A stretch of DNA of 64,000 nt from Herminiimonas sp. (GCA_028292265.1 JAQGMR010000006.1:124001-188000), one strand, 5' to 3'. Positions 36,882 to 45,793 are shown, counted from the stretch's first letter. A program made the numbers and translations. The notes: a model not told the origin generated them from the letters alone.

Positions 36882-37691
36882 ATGCCAAGTACAGCCTACC
36901 AATCCCCGACCGAACGCATGAAGGTTTGGGCCGACGCGACCACGCTGCACATTCGCTTCAACAACCCGGCGCGCCATAACGCACTCTCAGTCGACATGTG
37001 GGCAGCGATTCCAAAGCTGCTGGCACAAGCAGAGCAGGACGACCAGATTCGGCTGATCGTGTTTTCTGGCGAAGGGGAAAAAGCGTTCGTATCCGGCGCC
37101 GACATTTCGCAATTCGAAGACATGCGCGCCGCGCGTGAAGCGGTCAAGCATTACGAAGCCATGGCGGAAGAAGCGCTCATGGGCATCTACAACTGCAGCA
37201 AGCCGACGCTGGCCTGTATCCGGGGCTTTTGCCTTGGCGGCGGTGTCAACGTCGCCATCAGCTGTGACATCCGCATTGCATCGACCGATTCGGTATTCTC
37301 AATTCCGGCCGCGCGCCTCGGCCTTGGATATCGCTTTTCGGCACTGAAGAATCTGGTGGACCTGGTTGGCCCCGGTGCCGCCAAGGACCTGTTCTTCACT
37401 GCCCGGAAAATCGACGGCACCGAAGCGAAGTCGCTGGGTCTAGTCAGCCGAATTTGCGCACCACAGGAACTGCCTGCGCTGCTTGCGGAATACACGTCGG
37501 CAATGGCCAACAATGCGCCGCTCACGATTAGCGCCGGCAAGACCATCATCAAGGAAATGCTGAAGCCCTCCGACGATCTCGACATGGATCATTGCCGCCG
37601 CGCGATCCTGGCATGCTTCGAGAGCGAAGACTATGCCGAGGGTCGTCGCGCCTTCATGGAAAAACGCAAGCCAGTCTTCACCGGCAAATAG
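36882..37691 (+). CDS. Enoyl-CoA hydratase/isomerase family protein with altered active site
   Basis: A 269-residue crotonase-fold protein. The CoA-binding/oxyanion segments GADISQFEDMRAAR and ACIRGFCLGGGVNVAISCDIRIA are intact. Where classical hydratases have the first catalytic Glu (PE.xLG), this protein has Ala143 (IPAARLGLG), and the second Glu position is Asp (AAKDLFFT, Asp169). It may catalyse another crotonase-type reaction rather than hydration. GGAG precedes the ATG at 36882. It is flanked by a CoA-transferase and an MDR reductase in one apparent operon. Family is certain; reaction is not. Confidence 0.88.
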   Translation: MPSTAYQSPTERMKVWADATTLHIRFNNPARHNALSVDMWAAIPKLLAQAEQDDQIRLIVFSGEGEKAFVSGADISQFEDMRAAREAVKHYEAMAEEALMGIYNCSKPTLACIRGFCLGGGVNVAISCDIRIASTDSVFSIPAARLGLGYRFSALKNLVDLVGPGAAKDLFFTARKIDGTEAKSLGLVSRICAPQELPALLAEYTSAMANNAPLTISAGKTIIKEMLKPSDDLDMDHCRRAILACFESEDYAEGRRAFMEKRKPVFTGK

Positions 37692-37730
37692 ATCAGGCAT
37701 GGCGACCCCGCCGCTACCGAGGAGGATGTA

Positions 37731-38705
37731 ATGCAGTCTTACTGGATGCAAGCCGATGATGAGGTCGCAACGCTGTCGCTGCGCGAGGTTCCCACGCCGA
37801 CGCCAGGACCCGGACAGCTTCTGCTGCGCGTACGCGCAGCCGGGCTGAATCGCGGCGAATTCATTTTGGGCCATGGCTTGACGAAGAAGGGCGCTGTCAA
37901 GCAGATCGGCATGGAAGGCGCCGGTGAAGTGGTTGCGCTCGGCGCTGGCGTGCAGCGCTTCGCACAAGGCGATCCCGTATTCGGACGTTTTCCCGGTGCA
38001 TTTTCGGAATATGCACTGATCGACGAGCGCGAAGTGATACCAATGCCGGCCAATCTTTCGTGGGCGGAGGCGGCCAGCTTCCCGATTACCTTCGCTGTCG
38101 TGTACGACATGCTCGTGGTGCAGGGGCACGTTGCGCCGGGAGAATGGGTGCTGGTAGCGGGCGTTTCCTCCGGTGTCGGCGTGGCGGCAATGCAGATGGC
38201 CCGGGCGCTCGGAGCCAGGGTCATAGGCACTTCCGGCTCGCCGGAAAAGCTGGAACGGCTTGCTACACTGGGACTCGACATTGGCATCTGCACCCGCAAG
38301 CCAGACTTCTACGATGCGGTCATGCAGGCGACCGCAGGCAAGGGGGTTGATCTTGTCGTGAATGCCGTTGGCGGGTCCGTGTTCGCCGAGTGCGTGCGGA
38401 CCATGGCTTTCGAAGCGCGGCTGGCGACCGTCGGCTATGTAGACGGCGTGCTCCACGGCGACCTTGATATCGAGGCCCTGCATGCAAAACGGCTTACCCT
38501 GTTCGGCGTCTCCAACAAGATGCGCAGCATAGAGCAACGGGTTGCGGCCAACCCGGGCTTTGTCGCGGACATACTGCCGTTGATTGCAAGCGGACGCATT
38601 CCGCCTGTCGTGGACACGGTCTACCCGTTCGCGCAGATGGCCGAGGCCAAAGCGCGCATGGAGTCCAACCTGCATGCCGGAAAAATAGTGGTGGCAGTTC
38701 CCTGA
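37731..38705 (+). CDS. Zinc-independent MDR family oxidoreductase (quinone reductase-like)
   Basis: A 324-residue medium-chain reductase/dehydrogenase. The N-terminal GroES-like half includes GMEGAGEVVALGAGV, and the Rossmann half has VLVAGVSSGVGVAAMQMARALGARVIGTSGS, suited to NADPH. The cysteine/histidine zinc ligands of alcohol dehydrogenases are missing, placing it with quinone oxidoreductase or enoyl reductase-type members. GAGGAGG is just upstream of the ATG. It belongs to the CoA-transferase operon, 39 bases after the crotonase gene. Likely reduces an activated alkene; substrate unknown. Confidence 0.88.
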   Translation: MQSYWMQADDEVATLSLREVPTPTPGPGQLLLRVRAAGLNRGEFILGHGLTKKGAVKQIGMEGAGEVVALGAGVQRFAQGDPVFGRFPGAFSEYALIDEREVIPMPANLSWAEAASFPITFAVVYDMLVVQGHVAPGEWVLVAGVSSGVGVAAMQMARALGARVIGTSGSPEKLERLATLGLDIGICTRKPDFYDAVMQATAGKGVDLVVNAVGGSVFAECVRTMAFEARLATVGYVDGVLHGDLDIEALHAKRLTLFGVSNKMRSIEQRVAANPGFVADILPLIASGRIPPVVDTVYPFAQMAEAKARMESNLHAGKIVVAVP

Positions 38706-38728
38706 CCACCCAAGAGGGAGGAGACCTG

Positions 38729-39706
38729 ATGAAGAAGCTGAGTGTGGTTTGCGCAGTGGTGGGCTGCATGCTGGGCTTCCTGCCGGGCGCCCAGGCGCGG
38801 GCGGAAGGATTCCCGGATCGTCCAATTCGGCTGATCGTTGGCTTCACGCCGGGTGGGGCGGCCGATTATGTCGGGCGCAATTTTGCCATCGGCATGGAAC
38901 GCGCACTGCGCCAGTCGGTGATCGTTGAAAACAAGCCCGGCGCGGGATCGAGCATCGCGGCTGAATATGTGGCGCATGCCGCGCCGGATGGCTACACCAT
39001 CCTGATCGCGAGCCCAAGCAGCATCGCCGTCAATCCCGCGATCAATCCGAAACAGAGTCCGACCGTTTCGACCCTGGTGCCGATCTCCAAAGTCTCGAAC
39101 TCACCGCTCGTCATCGCGACCAATCCCTCGACCGGTATCAAGTCGATCGCCGAGCTGATCGCGGTGGCGAAGAAGGAGCCGGGCAAACTTAACTTCGCCT
39201 CCGCCGGCAACGGTTCCGCGCCGCATCTGGGCGGCGTATTGTTCAACCAGGTGGCCGGTGTTGATATGGTCCACGTTCCTTTCAAAGGCGGCGCGCCTGC
39301 AATGCAATCCGTGATCGCGGGTGATACCCAAATAGCCTTCGCTACGCCGCCGTCGGTGCTGCCGTTCATCAAGTCGGGCCGCCTTCGCGGGCTGGCGATC
39401 ACGACCACGGAGCGTACGTCGCTGGTACCGGAACTTCCTGGCATGAAAGAAGCGGGCCTGCCTGGTTACAAGCTTGAATTCTGGTACGGGATCTTCGCGC
39501 CACCAGGCACACCGCCAGACGTGGTGAAAAAGCTGTACGAGGCGACCGTCGCCGCCATGCAGCGGCCTGAGATGAAAACCGTGCTCGCCCGTGAGGGCAC
39601 GGACGTGTCGATCTCCAGTTCTCCGGCGGACTTCGCGGCTTTCGTTAAGGAAGATGCGAAATTCTGGGGCAAGCTGGCGAAAGATGCCGCAGTAAAGATG
39701 GAGTAG
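38729..39706 (+). CDS. Bug/TctC-type TTT substrate-binding protein 4
   Basis: A 325-residue periplasmic receptor. The signal peptide MKKLSVVCAVVGCMLGFL ends near AQARA, and the mature N-terminus FPDRPIRLIVGFTPGGAAD has the canonical loop. VHVPFKGGAPAMQSVIAGD is the second block. GGAGGAGA precedes the ATG. It is the last gene of the GntR-associated CoA operon, 23 bases after the MDR gene, so its ligand is likely the acid handled by the CoA-transferase. No permease is linked. Confidence 0.93.
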   Translation: MKKLSVVCAVVGCMLGFLPGAQARAEGFPDRPIRLIVGFTPGGAADYVGRNFAIGMERALRQSVIVENKPGAGSSIAAEYVAHAAPDGYTILIASPSSIAVNPAINPKQSPTVSTLVPISKVSNSPLVIATNPSTGIKSIAELIAVAKKEPGKLNFASAGNGSAPHLGGVLFNQVAGVDMVHVPFKGGAPAMQSVIAGDTQIAFATPPSVLPFIKSGRLRGLAITTTERTSLVPELPGMKEAGLPGYKLEFWYGIFAPPGTPPDVVKKLYEATVAAMQRPEMKTVLAREGTDVSISSSPADFAAFVKEDAKFWGKLAKDAAVKME

Positions 39707-39939
39707 TTTCTGAGGCAGCCCGTTCGGCGAGGACGGCGACAGCCAGCCGTACCAACGTGCGTCGCATACAGGTCGGCGCAATCACGCGGTTCCGGTTTCG
39801 ACCTTGTGGCGCGTCTGCTGTATAGTCCGACGGGTCAATAGCCGCGGCGTCTTTGGTCGCTCCCGGCTGTTGCGCTTTATCTGGCCGGACAGCCTTGATG
39901 ACTGCCTCCGGCCTCCACCACCAAAGAAAAGGAACTCCC

Positions 39940-40275
39940 ATGAAAAACCTGCGCGCAATTCTTGTCGCCATATCAGCACTTGCTCTAGTCCACGTTGCGC
40001 AAGCGCAAACTCCCTCCGCAGCTGGCTCTGCCGCACCTGCCGGAGCAACGCAGTCCGCTGCCCCGAATCCAAATGCCCCTTATTCTGCTGACCCGATGGT
40101 GCAAAAGCGCCAGGCCGACGCCGTAGCAAAGTCGGAATACAAGGCACGCAAGAAAGAGGCAAAGCAAAAAATGAAAGCCGAGAAAAAAGCGGCGAAGACG
40201 GAAATGAAGTCCGAGAAAGCCGAAGCAACCGCGATCCGGAATGACGCCATGGCGCCAGCACCCGCTTCGAAGTAA
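39940..40275 (+). CDS. Small secreted Lys/Ala-rich protein
   Basis: A 111-residue protein. The signal peptide MKNLRAILVAISALALVHVAQA is followed by an Ala/Pro-rich linker and then a highly charged helix (YKARKKEAKQKMKAEKKAA). AAGGAACTCCC precedes the ATG. It is presumably periplasmic; the helix could form a coiled coil or bind nucleic acid or anionic polymer. No family recognised. A long hairpin follows at 40334. Confidence 0.7.
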   Translation: MKNLRAILVAISALALVHVAQAQTPSAAGSAAPAGATQSAAPNPNAPYSADPMVQKRQADAVAKSEYKARKKEAKQKMKAEKKAAKTEMKSEKAEATAIRNDAMAPAPASK

Positions 40276-40589
40276 GTAGCAAGCTGGCTGGCCGATCCAT
40301 CGGTCAGCTGGAAGTCGTCTACAAAGTCATTCTCAGCGCCCTCCGGCAGACAATGCCGCAGGGCGCTGTTGCATTGGCTGCCGTGATTGTGGCCGTTCAG
40401 AAAATTGAGGGCAGGTGGAGACCTGCGGAATGTCCACAGGCCGGCGCCAGACACGGTGCTACGAGCGCGACGGAGCGCGACTTTTCGTACACCGTTGGGC
40501 CGCCCCCGCCGCCTCGACGAGGATCGCAACTTCTCGATTCCACGTGTGTTGCCGTCTTCTGCATTACGGCGCGTCGCATCCTTCTGCAT
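40276..40589. other. Intergenic region between convergent genes
   Basis: Contains the 35-base hairpin at 40334-40368. Nothing else recognised. Confidence 0.45.
40334..40368. terminator. Strong hairpin, possible bidirectional terminator
   Basis: CAGCGCCCT pairs perfectly with AGGGCGCTG, with an inner GGCA/TGCC stem around GACAA. It stands 58 bases after the small secreted gene. No T-run follows, so the terminator role is uncertain. Confidence 0.4.
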
Positions 40590-42347
40590 TCAAGGCGCCA
40601 GCGTTGGCACGGAACCGGTACCAATTCCAATGGCGCCCGCCGAGCCGGGAGTTCCGGTGGTCGAGATGCCGGTTGCGCCTGCGGAGCCGGCGATGCCGGT
40701 GCTGCTGATACTGGACGTAGTCATGCTGGGTGTTGCGATCGGGATGGCGAAGGTGCTTGTACCGAAGCCAGTGACCGGTGGGGAGCCTATGCTGGAGATG
40801 GAGGTCGCCGGTACGGTAGTAAACCCGGTCGCGTTGCTCACTCCGGATGGGGTAAGCGTTCCTGGGAAGACGCCCGTGGCACCGGTTATGCCGGGACTAC
40901 CCGTGATCGCGGTGGTGCCGGTTATGCCGGGAGTACCAGTGATTGCGGTGGTGCCGGTTATGCCGGGAGTGCCGGCGATTGCGGTGCTGCCGGTTATGCC
41001 GGGAGTGCCCGTGATTCCGGTGGTGCCGGTTATGCCGGGAGTGCCAGTGATCGCGGTGGTGCCGGTTATGCCAGGAGTACTCGTGATCGCGGTGTTGCCG
41101 GTTATGCCGGGAGTGCCCGTGATTGCGGTGGTGCCAGTTACGCCGGGAGTACCTGTGATTGTGGTGCCACCTGTGATGCCAGTAGCCCCGGTGATTCCGG
41201 TTCCTGCTGCACCTGCGGTTCCCGGCCTCCCGGTGTTGATGGAAGCGGCGTTTGCACCAATAGCAGCGGCCTGAGCCGGGGAGACAATCTGGCCGCGAAT
41301 TTCACCGTTCGGAAATGCGGCGCTGCGGACTTCGAAATAATCTCCGCCCGAGGTCAGCGTGGCGCTTTGGGCCGTCGTGAGATTGGCGCGTGCTGTCCAT
41401 ATGCCACTTCCTGCAGCAGTTTCAAATAACGACACAACGTTGGGACCGATACTGCCGGGCACAGCGCTTGCAATCGCGGCGCTGGAGCCGACCATGCCCA
41501 CGGTAATGAGTGACGCCGTCAGGGCGGGCGCGGAAGGGCTGATAATTGCCACGCCGACTCCCATTGCGGCGCTGCCGGACGCTGGAACCTGCTGGGCCCC
41601 ACTCAGCACATTGACGAAAACAGTCGCGCCATTAGCGGTGGTCGGCGCAATGGCTGAAACGCTGGATGTGTTGCTCGTGGTTGCCGCGCCGGTGGCGCCG
41701 CTCAAGGGTATCTGGCGCAGGATTTGACCGCGTATTTCGCCACCCGGACGTGTAGGGCTGGCGACGTTGAAGAAATAGCCGCCCGCAATCATCGTTGCGA
41801 GCTGCTCCGTCGTGAAGGTGGCTTGCACCGTCCATACCCCGCTGCCAATCGCCGTCTCTGCCATTGGAAATATCACGGGCCCGGTCGCGCCTGGTATGGC
41901 CTGCTGGATGCTTGCGGCACTTCCCGCAATACCGGTCGTCGTAATGCTCGCTTTCAAGATGCGGGAACTGCTGTCTACAAGCACGAGCCCGACCCCGCTG
42001 CCGTTGCTCGCCAATGCGGGCACTTCCTGGGTTCCTGCCAGGATGGCGGAGAACAGATTGCTTGGGACCAAACCATTGTCGGCAGCGACTGCTGTTTCGG
42101 CACTCGCGGTCGTGACGGCAGGGACTGATGCACTGCCGGTGGCGGCGCCGGTTGCGCTTGTACCGAGGCCCGAGTTCACGGTCGCGCTGTCGCCTCCGCC
42201 ACAGGCCGCCATAACGCAAGCGATCATGGCCATGAAAATCCAGCGCGCAAATTTCTGGCCGGGAATATGGGAAGTGGGAGCAGGGCCGGCGCTACGGAAG
42301 CCCTGGGCGCTGGAAGACCAACGTGGTAGGACGAGGCGAAGATGCAT
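40590..42347 (-). CDS. CHRD-domain lipoprotein with tandem GTPGITGTTAIT repeats
   Basis: A 585-residue protein. AGGAG stands eight bases before the ATG at 42347. A hydrophobic segment IFMAMIACVMAACGGG contains a probable lipobox (AAC), unusually far from the N-terminus. Two CHRD domains follow (about 95-215 and 230-365), each with an AGTQEVPA or SGAQQVPA motif at its start and PGGEIRGQI or PNGEIRGQI at its end. Residues about 385-500 are a tandem 12-residue repeat rich in Gly/Thr/Ile. CHRD proteins are exported and of unclear function. The repeat region may form an elongated stalk and may vary in copy number. Confidence 0.85.
   Translation of the reverse strand: MHLRLVLPRWSSSAQGFRSAGPAPTSHIPGQKFARWIFMAMIACVMAACGGGDSATVNSGLGTSATGAATGSASVPAVTTASAETAVAADNGLVPSNLFSAILAGTQEVPALASNGSGVGLVLVDSSSRILKASITTTGIAGSAASIQQAIPGATGPVIFPMAETAIGSGVWTVQATFTTEQLATMIAGGYFFNVASPTRPGGEIRGQILRQIPLSGATGAATTSNTSSVSAIAPTTANGATVFVNVLSGAQQVPASGSAAMGVGVAIISPSAPALTASLITVGMVGSSAAIASAVPGSIGPNVVSLFETAAGSGIWTARANLTTAQSATLTSGGDYFEVRSAAFPNGEIRGQIVSPAQAAAIGANAASINTGRPGTAGAAGTGITGATGITGGTTITGTPGVTGTTAITGTPGITGNTAITSTPGITGTTAITGTPGITGTTGITGTPGITGSTAIAGTPGITGTTAITGTPGITGTTAITGSPGITGATGVFPGTLTPSGVSNATGFTTVPATSISSIGSPPVTGFGTSTFAIPIATPSMTTSSISSTGIAGSAGATGISTTGTPGSAGAIGIGTGSVPTLAP
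40880..41180. repeat. 36-bp coding tandem repeats
   Basis: About eight imperfect 36-bp units, recognisable by a GTGCCGGTTATGCCGGGAG core, code the 12-residue repeat of the CHRD protein. Spacing is constant and there are no unique spacers, so this is not a CRISPR array. Edges approximate. Confidence 0.85.
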
Positions 42348-42442
42348 GACGGTGTCTCCTGAACATGCTCCTGTTCAGTGAGACATCCGCGGGCCATAAC
42401 CGTTCCGGTCGGCTGCGGCGATCGGGAGGGCCGAGCCGGCTG

Positions 42443-43366
42443 CTACCTCGCTGTGCCGGCAAGGTAACTGGTGAGAAATTCGCGAAAGCTGCCCGCTGCG
42501 GGAGAGAGGTCAACGCCACGCCGATAGAAAAGCGATAGATGCCGGTAAACCACCGGCGCCTGTATCGGCCGCGATACCAACCCGAAGGACGCAATTAGCG
42601 GAATGGCGCTGGCCGGTTGCGCCGTGATGCCGTGGCCCCACTGCACCAGGCCGAGTGCGGTCGTCAGGAAGGAAACATTGAAGTCCGGGTCCAATACAAG
42701 TTGGTCCGAACTGCGGAAGAGGTCGGCCTGCAGGCGGGCGGTGAAATCAGGTGTGAGCGATATGAACGGCTCGCGCAGTACCTGGGCCCAGGTGACCCGC
42801 TCGCGCGCCGCCAGCGGATGGTCGGCACGGCAGATAAGCGCCATACGATCCTTGAACAAATCTTCCTGCGTCAGTTCAGGCGGCGTCGGACGTTGCGGCG
42901 CAATACACAGATCGGCCTCGCCGGTGCCAACTCGTGACAGCGCTTGCTGATTGAGTGAGTCGAGCATGTAGATTGCGATGGCAGGGTATTGCTCGCGATA
43001 GCTCAGAATTAACTGTGGCATGAGGATCGATGCATACAGCGGGGTGCAGGCAATGCGAATGGTGCCGCGCTTTTTTTGTTCGAGCTCCTGGGTGCTTTCG
43101 ACCGCGCGCCCGAGATCGTCCAGCACCTTCCTTGCCAACGGATAGAAATCGGCCCCCACGAGGGAAAGCGTGGTACTGCGGGTTGTTCGCTGGAACAGCC
43201 TCACACCGAGGATGTTTTCCATTTCCTTGACGAGCAGGCTCAAGGCCGACGGCGTCAGCGACAGTCGCCGTGATGCCGCGACGAAGCTTCCTGCGTCAGC
43301 GATAGCTACGAACGCCCGCAATTGGCGCAGGGTGATATTGGCTATGGCAGCCTGGGTTTGATTCAT
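42443..43366 (-). CDS. LysR family transcriptional regulator
   Basis: A 307-residue protein. The N-terminal helix-turn-helix is LRQLRAFVAIADAGSFVAASRRLSLTPSALSLLVKEME-type (residues about 13-50), followed by the two-lobed effector domain (GTIRIACTP, EADLCIAP, VPxxL-like segments). It is divergent from the hydroxypyruvate isomerase-like/Rieske genes and is the probable activator of that operon. A dyad matching the LysR T-N11-A rule lies 37 bases upstream of its start. The start codon is an ATG; effector unknown. Confidence 0.93.
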   Translation of the reverse strand: MNQTQAAIANITLRQLRAFVAIADAGSFVAASRRLSLTPSALSLLVKEMENILGVRLFQRTTRSTTLSLVGADFYPLARKVLDDLGRAVESTQELEQKKRGTIRIACTPLYASILMPQLILSYREQYPAIAIYMLDSLNQQALSRVGTGEADLCIAPQRPTPPELTQEDLFKDRMALICRADHPLAARERVTWAQVLREPFISLTPDFTARLQADLFRSSDQLVLDPDFNVSFLTTALGLVQWGHGITAQPASAIPLIASFGLVSRPIQAPVVYRHLSLFYRRGVDLSPAAGSFREFLTSYLAGTAR

Positions 43367-43402
43367 CAGGAAAGCTCACTAATCGATAAAAATATCTGGT
43401 TT

Positions 43403-43421
43403 GTCGAAACAGTACATCGAC
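43403..43421. promoter_or_regulatory. Candidate LysR-box dyad GTCGA-N9-TCGAC
   Basis: A perfect 5-9-5 inverted repeat between the LysR gene and its divergent target. It contains T-N11-A (T43404, A43416), the usual LysR-type box. Assignment to the adjacent regulator is inference. Confidence 0.5.
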
Positions 43422-43608
43422 TATACCCTGTGAGTCTTCCTGAATGATGCGTTGCTGCGGGTTTCCGTCGAGCCGGTATGGAGCCTGTTATCCAGCGGTT
43501 ATGCAGCCGTGTTCGCAGCCCCTGCTTGCGCTCGACACCCGCGGTTCCGCGACGCAGTTTTTCAGTCCTGTCCCGCAGTCCGTTCTGCAGCTTTTCCCTG
43601 GAGTGTGC

Positions 43609-44397
43609 ATGCTTAGATTTGACCCCAACCTTCGCTGGCTTTTTACCGAGGTTCCCATGCTGGACCGCTTCACAGCGGCGGCGCAGGCCGGCTTCAAGGG
43701 TGTGGAGATCGCGTTTCCTTACGAATACCCGGCGGCGCAAATGGCCCGGCTGCTTTCCGACAACGGCCTGGACCTGGTTCAGGTATTAGCGCCGTTCGAC
43801 TGGGAGGGAGGCGAGCGCGGTATCGCGGCGATGCCAGGGCGTGAGCAGGCATTTCGCAGCAGCATGGAGACGGCGGTTGCCTATGCCGTACAGGTCGGCC
43901 GGCCGATGATTCACGTCATGCCAGGCAACATGACGCCAGATCTTGACCCGGAACGCTGCATGGCGCTGTTTCAGGAGAACCTGGCGTGGGCCGCGGACAT
44001 GGCGGCTGCGGAACGCATCACGCTGATACTGGAGCCCTGCTGCACTGCGCGCTTTCCCGACTTTCTCTATCACCGCCTCGACGAGGGCATTGCGGTCATC
44101 AAGGCGCTGGGACGGGACAACGTCAAGTTGTGCTTTGACACATTCCATGTCCAGATGGAAGAGGGCGCTATCACGCCGAAGTTGCATGAGGCGTTTCCCT
44201 ATATCGGTCACATTCAGGTCGGAAACGTGCCCGGCCGGCACGAACCAGGAACCGGTGAAATCCATTTCCCTTACCTGTTTGGACAAATTGAAAAGCTGGG
44301 TTGGGATCGCTGGATCGGCTGCGAATACACGCCGTCTGGTCCAACGCTCGACACGCTCGCCTGGGGCAAGCCGTATGGCATTGGCTCGGCACGTTGA
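43609..44397 (+). CDS. Hydroxypyruvate isomerase-like TIM-barrel protein
   Basis: A 262-residue xylose-isomerase-like TIM barrel beginning MLRFDPNLRWLFTEVPMLDRF, which matches the start of Hyi family proteins. Metal-site residues are visible in LILEPCC (Glu), NVKLCFDTFHVQ (Asp and His) and IGHIQVGNVPGRHEPG, and IGCEYTPSG (Glu) at the end. CTGGAG is just upstream of this ATG; the frame extends to 43444 but without support. Hyi interconverts hydroxypyruvate and tartronate semialdehyde, but many relatives act on other sugars. First gene of the LysR-linked operon. Confidence 0.88.
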   Translation: MLRFDPNLRWLFTEVPMLDRFTAAAQAGFKGVEIAFPYEYPAAQMARLLSDNGLDLVQVLAPFDWEGGERGIAAMPGREQAFRSSMETAVAYAVQVGRPMIHVMPGNMTPDLDPERCMALFQENLAWAADMAAAERITLILEPCCTARFPDFLYHRLDEGIAVIKALGRDNVKLCFDTFHVQMEEGAITPKLHEAFPYIGHIQVGNVPGRHEPGTGEIHFPYLFGQIEKLGWDRWIGCEYTPSGPTLDTLAWGKPYGIGSAR

Positions 44398-44446
44398 CGT
44401 CCGAAGTCACATCTACTCTTGAATTTTCCTCGCTGAAGGATTCGCC

Positions 44447-45793
44447 ATGCTGAGCGCTGCCGACAATGAAATGCTGACCCGCACCGGTCCGCAAACGCCG
44501 ATGGGCCAATACATGCGCCACTTCTGGCAGCCGATCGCGCTCTCGCGTGAACTGCCGGAAGCCGACGGCGCGCCACTGCGCGTCAACATCATGGGCGAGG
44601 AACTGGTCGCCTTTCGAAACGCGAAGGGCGTCGTCGGACTGGCCGATTCGAAATGTCCGCACCGCGGCGCGTCGCTTTATTTCGGGCGGAATGAAGACTG
44701 CGCAATTCGGTGTGTGTTCCATGGCTGGAAATTCGACATGGAAGGCAAACCGGTTGAGTTGCCCAACGTGCCGGACGATTCCGGCTATTACAAATCGATT
44801 CGTTTGCGCACCTACCCGACGCGCGAATTCGGCGAGATCGTATGGGCGTGGCTTGGGCCGGATGGCAGCGAGCCTGACAAGCTGCCCGGGGTGCCGCAGC
44901 TTGAATTCGGCCTGGTGCCAGCATCGCACCGTTACGTGACAAAGAAGCTGCAGGAATGCAACTGGGCGCAGTCCATTGAAGGCGCGCTCGACACGGCGCA
45001 CTTTTCCTTCCTGCACATGCCGGCGCCGCACATGCCGTCGAACGAGAATCCAGACGCACCGGCTGACGAGAAACGTTTGCGCTGGATTCGCGATGATCCC
45101 CGTCCGCAGTTTTCCGTCCTGGAGCATGATGTCGGGTTTGTCGTTGGCGGCGCACGCCGCGCGGACGGTGAGGATCGTTATTGGCGCACCACGCAGTTCG
45201 CACTGCCGGCACACAGCACCACGCCATCGACGCTGCCTGGTGAGAACCACTTCGGCTATACCTGGGTACCGATCGACGACCACAACTGCTGGATCTACAC
45301 TTACGCATGGAACCCGGTCCGGCCACTTACCGACGATGAGCGCGCCAAGTTCAAGGCCGGCCATGGCGTCATCGCGGAGGTCGACGACAAGTTCATGCCA
45401 CTTTCCAATCGCGCCAACGAATACCGGATTGATCGAGCCCTGCAGAAGCATTCGACTTTTACTGGCGTGCGTGGCGTGGCGGAGCAGGACGCGATGATTC
45501 AGGACAGCCAGGGACGGATAGTGGACCGCACCATTGAGCACCTCACCGCTTCGGACGCCGCCATCGTGCGTTTCCGGCGCCTTGTGCTCGAAGGCGCCAA
45601 GGCGCTGGTTACCGGGACGCGACCGGAAGCGGCCTTGCGGCATGAAAGCTACCGCTTGCGCTCAGGCAGCTGGATCGGGCATGAAGGCGTACCGTTCGAG
45701 CAGGTCATGCTGGAGCGCTTCGGCAATCGGGTTGGCCGCATTGGCCCCGTAGAGGCCGAGCAACTGAGTGACGGCGTGGCCGAGCCGAAGTAG
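44447..45793 (+). CDS. Rieske non-heme iron oxygenase, alpha subunit (phthalate dioxygenase-like)
   Basis: A 448-residue oxygenase. The Rieske [2Fe-2S] ligands are Cys70-x-His72 (SKCPHRGAS) and Cys89-x2-His92 (IRCVFHGW). The mononuclear iron site is in IEGALDTAHFSFLH (His185, His190, with Asp182 bridging). Length and organisation resemble single-component alpha3 oxygenases such as phthalate 4,5-dioxygenase or O-demethylases. These need a reductase, which is not in the window. The gene is 50 bases after the Hyi-like gene and 65 bases before a Bug gene. Substrate presumably aromatic acid (inference). Confidence 0.92.
   Translation: MLSAADNEMLTRTGPQTPMGQYMRHFWQPIALSRELPEADGAPLRVNIMGEELVAFRNAKGVVGLADSKCPHRGASLYFGRNEDCAIRCVFHGWKFDMEGKPVELPNVPDDSGYYKSIRLRTYPTREFGEIVWAWLGPDGSEPDKLPGVPQLEFGLVPASHRYVTKKLQECNWAQSIEGALDTAHFSFLHMPAPHMPSNENPDAPADEKRLRWIRDDPRPQFSVLEHDVGFVVGGARRADGEDRYWRTTQFALPAHSTTPSTLPGENHFGYTWVPIDDHNCWIYTYAWNPVRPLTDDERAKFKAGHGVIAEVDDKFMPLSNRANEYRIDRALQKHSTFTGVRGVAEQDAMIQDSQGRIVDRTIEHLTASDAAIVRFRRLVLEGAKALVTGTRPEAALRHESYRLRSGSWIGHEGVPFEQVMLERFGNRVGRIGPVEAEQLSDGVAEPK

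Noticed and set aside
37440-38825. 461-codon open frame on the minus strand
   Set aside because: It is antisense to the crotonase and MDR reductase genes, both with clear family motifs; its own translation is low-complexity.
40880-41180. Regular 36-bp repeats suggest a CRISPR array
   Set aside because: The repeats are directly adjacent, keep one reading frame and have no unique spacers; they code the CHRD protein tail.
40353-41429. Gly/Ala/Cys-rich plus-strand frame
   Set aside because: A product of reading the CHRD repeat in another frame; no start signal, no family.
44171-45643. 490-codon open frame on the minus strand
   Set aside because: Antisense shadow of the Hyi-like and Rieske genes, a GC-rich codon effect.
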